Source of the DNA: CAXQZU01 sp964228555
Lineage (GTDB): Bacteria > Planctomycetota > PLA2 > JAEUHO01
Assembly (NCBI GenBank): GCA_964228555.1
Contig: CAXQZU010000036.1
Location: 1 to 64,000 of the forward strand
Reading direction: 5' to 3'
Length of the DNA: 64,000 bases
How positions within the stretch are numbered: the first letter of the stretch is position 1; the number at the start of each line of letters is the position of its first letter. The notes beneath the pieces were generated by a model. That model was not told the origin of the DNA and ran no database searches. It saw only the letters and a program-made list of their open reading frames with translations. Below are positions 58,479-64,000 of this stretch, piece after piece. The position numbers were made by a program, and so were the translations under genes.

Positions 58479-58516
58479 CGTGCCCGCGGGGGCGTCGGGC
58501 GCCCGGCGCGGGCACG
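58479..58516 (+). terminator. Hairpin ending the moxR operon
   Basis: CGTGCCCGCG (58479-58488) pairs with CGCGGGCACG (58507-58516), starting nine bases past the stop. The 18-base loop can pair further (GGGCGCCC-like). No T-run follows. Confidence 0.5.
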
Positions 58517-58535
58517 GCGCTGCCCCGCGGCCGGG

Positions 58536-58541
58536 TAGAGT
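58536..58541 (+). promoter_or_regulatory. -10 element of the 58549 gene, leaderless type
   Basis: TAGAGT with seven bases to the ATG at 58549, and no ribosome-binding site between. Confidence 0.5.
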
Positions 58542-58548
58542 CCGGCCC

Positions 58549-61500
58549 ATGCGCCGGATCCGCCTCGCCCTGCTGCTGCTGGCCGCCGCACTCGCCGGTA
58601 GCGTGGCGCGCGGCGAGGAGCCGGAGGTGCGTGCGCGTGCCTTCGGGCTGCGGGACACCAGCGAGGGTCGCCACGCCGTGCAGGAGGCGGCGCGCCTGCA
58701 CGCCGCGGGCGAGGTGGAACGGGCGCTGCGCGTGGCCCAGTCGGGCCTGGAGCGCCATGGCGAGGACGCCTACCTCGAGGAGCAGGCGCAGGCCTCGGAG
58801 CGCTGGCGTCCCGTCGCGCAGGTGCTGGAGGCCTGGCTGCTGGCGCTGCCGGACGCGGACCGTGCCCTCTACGATGCGCAGTGCCTGCCCGCCGTCGAGC
58901 CGCTGCTGGCCGCAGCGCGCCGCCTCGGCGACACGGCCCCGCTGGAGGAGGTGCGACGCCGGTTCCGGGCCAGCCGCCACGGGCTGGAGGCCAGCCTGCT
59001 CCTCATGGAGCGCGCTGCGGAGGCCGGCGATGCTCGCCGGGTGGCCCGCCTGGCCGAGGAGGTCGTGACGCGCGAGCCGCAGGCGGCCACCGCATGGTGG
59101 CGCTGGATGGAAGCCCTCGGCACGCTGGGCGATGGCGCGGCCCTCGAGCGGCTGGCGCCCCCGGCGGGGCTCGTGGCCCGCACGGCCCGCGGCGAGGTGG
59201 CCTTGGCCGCCCGGCTGGAAGGGCTGCGCGCCGAGTCGGCCGCCCGTGCGAGGCCGGCAGGCTGGCCCGCCTGGGGCGGCGCCTCCCACCGCACGCTGCA
59301 CCCGGCCCCGGCGGGGCGCACCGTGGGCCTGCGCTGGTCGCTGGACACGACGCTGGCCCCGCGCGAGCACGACGTGCCCGGGCGCGAGATGGAAGGCGAC
59401 GAGCAGGTGACCTTCGTGGCCACGCTCGCCTCCTGCTTCCCCATGTTCCCGGCCAGCGACGGTCGCGCCCTGTTCGTGGCGGACGGCCGCAGCGTGCGCG
59501 CCATCGACCTCTACGGCGGGCGCACGCTGTGGGCGCTGGAGCGCGCCCAGGCCGGCCTCCCGCTGGCCGAGGCGCGCAGCTGGTTGCGCGGGCGCAGCGC
59601 CATCGACCGGCCCTTCGCCCCCACCCTGTGGCGTGACAGCGTCATCGCCACGGTCGAGGTCCAGGTGGACTGGACCGAGGAGCGCGTGCTGGGCACGCAG
59701 ACCAACTACTACATGCCGCGCCGCACGCTGGTGGCGCTGGCGCAGGACAGCGGCGCGCTGCGCTGGCGCATGGGGGCGCAGGGCCTGGACCGGGAGCGCC
59801 TGCGCAACGTGCACGTGTGCGGCGAGCCGGTGGTCGTGGACGACACCGTCGTGGCCGTGGTGTCACGCTACGCCGGCTACGAGCAGGTGTCGGTGGTGGG
59901 CCTGGAGGCGGCCACGGGCCGCCTGCGCTGGGAGCGGCAGCTGGCCTACGGGCAGCAGGAGACCAACCTGTTCGGCAATCCGGTCAAGGAGTTCAGCGCG
60001 GGCGCGGCCTCGGCGCGCGATGGCGTGGCCTACGCCTCCACGGGGCTGGGCTGCCTGTGCGCCGTGCGCGTGCAGGACGGGGCGCTGCTGTGGCTGGCCT
60101 CCTACGACAACATCCCCATCCAGCCGGTGCAGGCCTGGTACCAGCCGCGCATCCGCGTGCCCCTGGCGGGCCCGACGGCGCCGCTGGTGACGCCGTCGCT
60201 GGTGGTGGTGGCGCCGGGCGATGCGCGCCACGTCTCGGCCTACGAGCGCGACAGCGGCCGGCTGCGCTGGCGCGTGAGCCTCGAGGAGGGCGTGCGCGCC
60301 GGCCACGGCGCGCTGCGCCACGTGCTGGGGCTGGCACAGGTGGCCGGCCGCGAGGCCTTGATCGTCACGGGCGCCAGCGTGCAGGCGCTGGACCTTGCCA
60401 CGGGACGCCTGCTGGCCCGCGGCGGCCTCGAGGAGGAGCCCGGCACGGAGCCGCGCGCGCTCGGCCAGGGCCTCGTGCGCGGCCGCGAGGTGCTGGTGCC
60501 CACCCGCGTGGGCCTGCAGCGCTTCTCGCTGGACGGCGAGCTCAAGCTGCTGGGCGTGGACCCGTGGCCAAGGGACGCCGGCCCGGGCAACCTCGTCTCG
60601 GTGGGCAACGTGCTGGTGGTCACAGGCCGCGGGCCGGTGCAGGCGCACTACGCATGGGAAGAGGTCGAGCGAGAGCTGGCCCGCCGGCGGCGCGAGCGGC
60701 CGGACGACGCCGAGGTGCTGCTGGAGGCGGGCGACCTCTACCTGCGCGGGCGAGGGCCGGGCGAGGCGCGCGCGGCCTTCCGGGCTGCGCTGGAGGTCGC
60801 CGCCCCGGGCAGCGTGCTCGCCGACCGCGCGCGCCGTGGCCTGTTCGACGCGTGGATGGCCGAGGGCCGGCTGCGCGCGGCCGAGGAGGCCGGGCGCGGC
60901 GCGCCGGCGTGGCGCGAGGCCCTGCAGGTGGCCGTCTCGCCGGCCGAGCGTGTCGAGGCCCGGCTGGCACTGGACCAGGCGCTCGCCTCGCGCCACGAGG
61001 AGCGCATCGACAACCTCGAGCGGCTCTACGAGGAGGCGGGTGACGAGCTGACGCGCCTGGATGGCATGGACACCGGCCTGAGCGTGCGCGTGCTGGCGCT
61101 GCTGCGCATCGCGCGCGCCGAGGAGGCCGCCCAGCGCGCGCCCCAGGCCGTCGCGGCCCTGCAGCGCCTGCTGGCGCTGCACGGGGAGGAGGTCGTCGCG
61201 GCCGAGCGCGCCAGCGCGCTGGCACGCCGGCGCATCGCGGCCCTGCTGGAGCGCTTCGGGCCCGGGGCCTACGCCGAGCAGGAAGCCCTCGCGCGCACCG
61301 AGCTCGATGCGGCGCGCAGCGCCGGCGACGTGGCCCGCCTCGAGCGCGTGCTGCTCGCCTGGCCCAACGCCGCCGTCGTGCCGGAGGCCCGCCTGGCGCT
61401 GGGCCGGGCCCGGCTGGAGGCCGGCCAGGCGCAGGGCGCGCTGGCCCCGCTGCTGGACCTCTACGCGCAGGCACCCGACCGGCCCGACGGGCGCGAGGCC

Positions 61501-62868
61501 CTCGGCCTGGTGGCCCGGGCGCTCGAGGCGCTCGGCGCGCGCGGCGCCCTGCGGGCGGTGCGCAGCGTGCTCGCGCCGGCGGGCGCGACGCCCGCCAGCG
61601 TCCCGCCGGCGGCCGCCGAGGCGGGTGCGCTGGCCTTGCCGCTGCGCCTCGTCGAGGCGGAGCCGCGCGGCGACGAGGACGTGGTGCTGCCCCTGCCCGT
61701 GGCCAGCGAGGCTGGCGTGGCCGTGCCCCTGGCGCTCACCTCGCGCGGCGGCACGCTGCGCGCATGGAGCCTCGCCAGCGGCCGCCTGGCCTTCGAGCGG
61801 CCGGACGCACACGCTTCGCGCGCCGCCTGGTGCGAGGGCACGCTGCTGGCCTCGCTGCGCAGCAGCCTGCATGCGCTGGACCCGGCCACCGGCCAGACGC
61901 GCTGGACGCAGGACCGGCTGCGCTCGCTGCACGACATCGCCGTGGGTCCCGGGCTCGTCGTCGTGCTGGGCCAGCGCGCGGCCGATGCCGGCGGCGAGCG
62001 CGTGCTGGAGGCGTACGACGCCACCACGGGCCTGCTGCTGTGGAGCACGCCCCTGGGGCAGGAGCCCGTGTTCCAGCTGCAGCTCGGCGGGCCGCACGTG
62101 CTGCTCTCGCGGCAGGTGCAGCAGGCCGGCGCGCGGAGCACCCGCACGCTGGTCTTCGACCTGCTGTGTGGCGCCCTGCGCACCACCATCAACCCGCCGG
62201 GCCAGCTGGACCTGCGCGAGGTGCTGCTCCCGGGCCAGGTGCTCGTGGCCGGTCCTGCCCGGTCCGGCCCGGGACGCAGCGTGAGCTGCCTGCGACTGCC
62301 GGACGGCGAGCCCGCGTGGAGCACGCCCCTGGAAGACCCCGCCTACGTCACGGCGCTGCTCCCCCACCGTGACGACGTGTGGGTGCTGCAGCACGGCGGC
62401 GCGCTCACCCGCCTCGCGCTGGCGACGGGCGAGGTGCGCTCGCGTACCAAGGTGGCCACGGGCCTGGCCCACGCGCGGCCCGCCTTCGGCACCAGCCTGC
62501 GCATGCACGGCGACCTGCTCGTGATGATGGCGCTGGGTGCCCGCGGGGCCAGCCCGCTGCTCGCCTTCGACACGGCCAGCGGCAAGCTGCGCTGGGCCGT
62601 GGAGGCCGACCCGCTCGCACAGTCCCAGCAGCACGCCCTGCTGGCCGTGGGCGACCACCTGCTCGCGCTGTGGACAGGCGAGGACGCCAACCGGGTGCGG
62701 CAGGCCCGCCTGAAGGTCGTGCGCGCCGCCGACGGCACCGTCGAGCAGGAGGTGGACCAGCTGCTGGCCGGGCCCCACGGCGTGGTGGCCGTCGCCGCCG
62801 GCCCGGGCGCCGTGCTGCTGGTGGCCGACGGCGGGGCCGCCAGCTACGGCCCGGCCAGCCCCCGCTAG
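58549..62868 (+). CDS. Giant exported protein: two PQQ-like propeller regions around TPR-like helices
   Basis: A 1439-residue exported protein. The N-terminal signal is LALLLLAAALAGSVARGEE. Helical TPR-like units occupy about 35-240 and again about 690-1000. PQQ-type propeller strands are seen in two blocks, about 260-680 (SGALRWRMGAQ, ATGRLRWERQL, DSGRLRWRVSL) and about 1050-1439 (ATGQTRWTQD, TTGLLLWSTPL, DGEPAWSTPL, ASGKLRWAVEA). Enzyme residues for quinone or metal binding are not apparent, so a scaffold role is more likely. It shares its plan with the 768-residue protein before moxR. The ATG follows a leaderless-type promoter. Ends in TAG. Confidence 0.82.
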   Translation: MRRIRLALLLLAAALAGSVARGEEPEVRARAFGLRDTSEGRHAVQEAARLHAAGEVERALRVAQSGLERHGEDAYLEEQAQASERWRPVAQVLEAWLLALPDADRALYDAQCLPAVEPLLAAARRLGDTAPLEEVRRRFRASRHGLEASLLLMERAAEAGDARRVARLAEEVVTREPQAATAWWRWMEALGTLGDGAALERLAPPAGLVARTARGEVALAARLEGLRAESAARARPAGWPAWGGASHRTLHPAPAGRTVGLRWSLDTTLAPREHDVPGREMEGDEQVTFVATLASCFPMFPASDGRALFVADGRSVRAIDLYGGRTLWALERAQAGLPLAEARSWLRGRSAIDRPFAPTLWRDSVIATVEVQVDWTEERVLGTQTNYYMPRRTLVALAQDSGALRWRMGAQGLDRERLRNVHVCGEPVVVDDTVVAVVSRYAGYEQVSVVGLEAATGRLRWERQLAYGQQETNLFGNPVKEFSAGAASARDGVAYASTGLGCLCAVRVQDGALLWLASYDNIPIQPVQAWYQPRIRVPLAGPTAPLVTPSLVVVAPGDARHVSAYERDSGRLRWRVSLEEGVRAGHGALRHVLGLAQVAGREALIVTGASVQALDLATGRLLARGGLEEEPGTEPRALGQGLVRGREVLVPTRVGLQRFSLDGELKLLGVDPWPRDAGPGNLVSVGNVLVVTGRGPVQAHYAWEEVERELARRRRERPDDAEVLLEAGDLYLRGRGPGEARAAFRAALEVAAPGSVLADRARRGLFDAWMAEGRLRAAEEAGRGAPAWREALQVAVSPAERVEARLALDQALASRHEERIDNLERLYEEAGDELTRLDGMDTGLSVRVLALLRIARAEEAAQRAPQAVAALQRLLALHGEEVVAAERASALARRRIAALLERFGPGAYAEQEALARTELDAARSAGDVARLERVLLAWPNAAVVPEARLALGRARLEAGQAQGALAPLLDLYAQAPDRPDGREALGLVARALEALGARGALRAVRSVLAPAGATPASVPPAAAEAGALALPLRLVEAEPRGDEDVVLPLPVASEAGVAVPLALTSRGGTLRAWSLASGRLAFERPDAHASRAAWCEGTLLASLRSSLHALDPATGQTRWTQDRLRSLHDIAVGPGLVVVLGQRAADAGGERVLEAYDATTGLLLWSTPLGQEPVFQLQLGGPHVLLSRQVQQAGARSTRTLVFDLLCGALRTTINPPGQLDLREVLLPGQVLVAGPARSGPGRSVSCLRLPDGEPAWSTPLEDPAYVTALLPHRDDVWVLQHGGALTRLALATGEVRSRTKVATGLAHARPAFGTSLRMHGDLLVMMALGARGASPLLAFDTASGKLRWAVEADPLAQSQQHALLAVGDHLLALWTGEDANRVRQARLKVVRAADGTVEQEVDQLLAGPHGVVAVAAGPGAVLLVADGGAASYGPASPR

Positions 62869-62908
62869 GGCCGGCCGGACGGGCCGGGCCGCCCGCCCCG
62901 GCAGCGGA

Positions 62909-62914
62909 TAGCAT
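62909..62914 (+). promoter_or_regulatory. -10 element of the 62922 gene, leaderless type
   Basis: TAGCAT with seven bases to the ATG at 62922. Confidence 0.5.
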
Positions 62915-62921
62915 CCCGCCC

Positions 62922-64000
62922 ATGCGCCGGCTGGTTGCCTGCCTCCCCGTGCTGGCCGTGCTGGGGCTGCTGGCCTCGCTGGCGCGCGGCCCGGCGGGCG
63001 CCGACCAGCCGGCCCGCGGCCTCGTGACGCCGGCGGCCCGCGAGGCCATCGACAGGGGCCTCTCCTTCCTCGCCAGCCAGCAGCACACCGATGGCTCGTG
63101 GAAGAGCAACGCGGGCAAGAAGATCAACGAGGGCTACCGCATCTTCGAGGGCGGGCGCGACGTGCCGCACGTGGGCGTGACCTCGCTGGCCGTGCTGGCC
63201 TACCTCGCCGGCGGCCACGTGCCCGGGCGCGGCCCCTACGGCGAGGTCGTGGAGCGGGCCGTGCGATTCCTCGTCGAGCAGGGGGATCCCGGCAGCGGGA
63301 TGATCGCGGCCCACGGCACGCGCATGTACAGCCACGCCTTCGCCACGCTGGCCCTGGCGGAGGTGTACGGCATGTCGCCGCAGCCTCGCGTGCGGCGCGT
63401 GCTGGAGGCCGCCGTGGACTTCACGGTGCGCTGCCAGAACGAGACCGGGGGCTGGCGCTACGTGCCCTTCACGGCCGACAGCGACATGAGCGTGACGGTG
63501 TGCCAGGTCGTGGCCCTGCGTGCGGCCCGCAACGTGGGCTTCAAGGTGCCGCAGGCCACCATCGACCGCGCCATCGGCTACGTGCTGCGCAGCGCCTACA
63601 CCGGCGCCGAGGCGCGCGGCGGCTTCCGCTACCAGCCGGAGGAGATCCGCTGGAACCGTGACTCCTTCTCGCTGGCGGCGGCCGGGCTGACGACCCTGTT
63701 CCAGGCCGGGCTCTACGACAACGCGGCCATCGCGCGCTACGTCAAGGAGCACCGCATCCCGCAGTCGCCGCCACCGCGCATCGAGGACACCGTGCGCTAC
63801 CTGCGCAACCAGTTCTCCGACGTGCCCAACGACCACTTCTTCTTCTGGTACGGCTCGTACTACGCGACGCAGGCCTTCTACCTCGTGGGCGGCAGCAACC
63901 CGCAGGAGTGGTCCGGCTGGTACACGGCCGTGCGCGACCGCATCCTGGCCACGCAGCGAGAGGCCCGCCTGCCCGGCGGCCAGCGCGGCGCCCACTGGGT
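62922..64000 (+). CDS. Exported prenyltransferase/squalene-oxidase-repeat protein, cut by the window end
   Basis: The first 359 residues are visible; the frame is open to the last base. There is an N-terminal signal (LPVLAVLGLLASLARGPAGA), then alpha/alpha-toroid repeats of the squalene-cyclase/prenyltransferase type: AIDRGLSFLASQQHTDGSW, AVRFLVEQGDPGSGMI, AVDFTVRCQNETGGWRYVPF and AIGYVLRSAYTGAEARGGF, each a helix plus a Gly-Gly-Trp/Phe turn. The catalytic DxDD of squalene cyclases is not seen, so it is probably a non-enzymatic toroid, as in many planctomycete proteins encoded near MoxR/BatA clusters. Confidence 0.85.
   Translation, partial: MRRLVACLPVLAVLGLLASLARGPAGADQPARGLVTPAAREAIDRGLSFLASQQHTDGSWKSNAGKKINEGYRIFEGGRDVPHVGVTSLAVLAYLAGGHVPGRGPYGEVVERAVRFLVEQGDPGSGMIAAHGTRMYSHAFATLALAEVYGMSPQPRVRRVLEAAVDFTVRCQNETGGWRYVPFTADSDMSVTVCQVVALRAARNVGFKVPQATIDRAIGYVLRSAYTGAEARGGFRYQPEEIRWNRDSFSLAAAGLTTLFQAGLYDNAAIARYVKEHRIPQSPPPRIEDTVRYLRNQFSDVPNDHFFFWYGSYYATQAFYLVGGSNPQEWSGWYTAVRDRILATQREARLPGGQRGAHW

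Noticed and set aside
62922..64000. Squalene-hopene cyclase
   Set aside because: It has a signal peptide, and no DxDD catalytic motif is seen in the visible part. The repeats fit exported non-enzymatic toroid proteins better.

Overview
The window is very G+C-rich (by eye above 70%), tightly packed, and carries 42 protein genes plus one tRNA on both strands. No insertion sequence, integrase, phage gene or CRISPR array is visible, and no gene-free stretch exceeds 300 bases (the longest is 34677-34905). The gene content suggests a Gram-negative bacterium of the Planctomycetota: LpxD for lipid A, many secreted TPR, PQQ-propeller, FG-GAP/ASPIC and alpha/alpha-toroid proteins, a MoxR-DUF58-BatA-vWA cluster, a helix-turn-helix protein with a membrane anchor, and an AroD-AroE fusion. 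The phylum is an inference; no 16S rRNA gene is present.

Layout. 174-3286 (+): infB, rbfA and tRNA-His. 3350-4501 (+): a Tat-exported nitrilase-family hydrolase. 4538-9914 (-): a TPR/FG-GAP lipoprotein, an MscS-type channel with a cyclic-nucleotide domain, and a coupled thioesterase. 10005-10349 (+): a small secreted protein. 10387-16812 (-): nrdR, an NrdD-derived gene lacking catalytic residues, then smc. 16990-20588 (+): a metallophosphoesterase, yidC and radC. 20607-24731 (-): lpxD, an HTH-membrane protein, a small secreted protein and an orphan histidine kinase. 24832-26634 (+): an acyl-CoA dehydrogenase. 26637-28738 (-): a zinc-peptidase lipoprotein and a coupled cysteine-containing secreted protein. 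28902-34676 (-): a type IV pilus motor operon (two PilB-type ATPases, PilT, PilC). 34906-36004 (+): two lipoproteins. 36062-44249 (-): a vitamin, isoprenoid, shikimate and phospholipid block (pssA, folK-panC, panD, ispE, aroD-aroE-aroK) ending in a secreted helical-repeat protein. 44391-48858 (+): ppdK, eno and an ftsB-like gene. 48922 to the window end (+): PQQ-propeller proteins flanking moxR-DUF58-batA-vWA, then a truncated toroid protein.

How genes work together. Many neighbours are joined by ATGA/GTGA stop-start overlaps (thioesterase-channel, nrdR-NrdD-like, peptidase-partner, pssA-folK/panC, batA-vWA), pointing to coupled translation. FolK-PanC and PanD sit together and serve folate and pantothenate synthesis; AroD-AroE-AroK packs three shikimate steps into one chain. 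PPDK and enolase are adjacent and act at phosphoenolpyruvate.

Sequence-level habits. Promoters are mostly a bare TAnnnT hexamer. Several sit only 6-7 bases before the start codon, implying leaderless mRNAs. Of 41 complete genes, 24 end in TAG, 17 in TGA and none in TAA. The most unusual content is the nrdR operon: its second gene looks like an anaerobic ribonucleotide reductase stripped of its chemistry but keeping the ATP-cone, and a nested inverted repeat lies upstream of nrdR.
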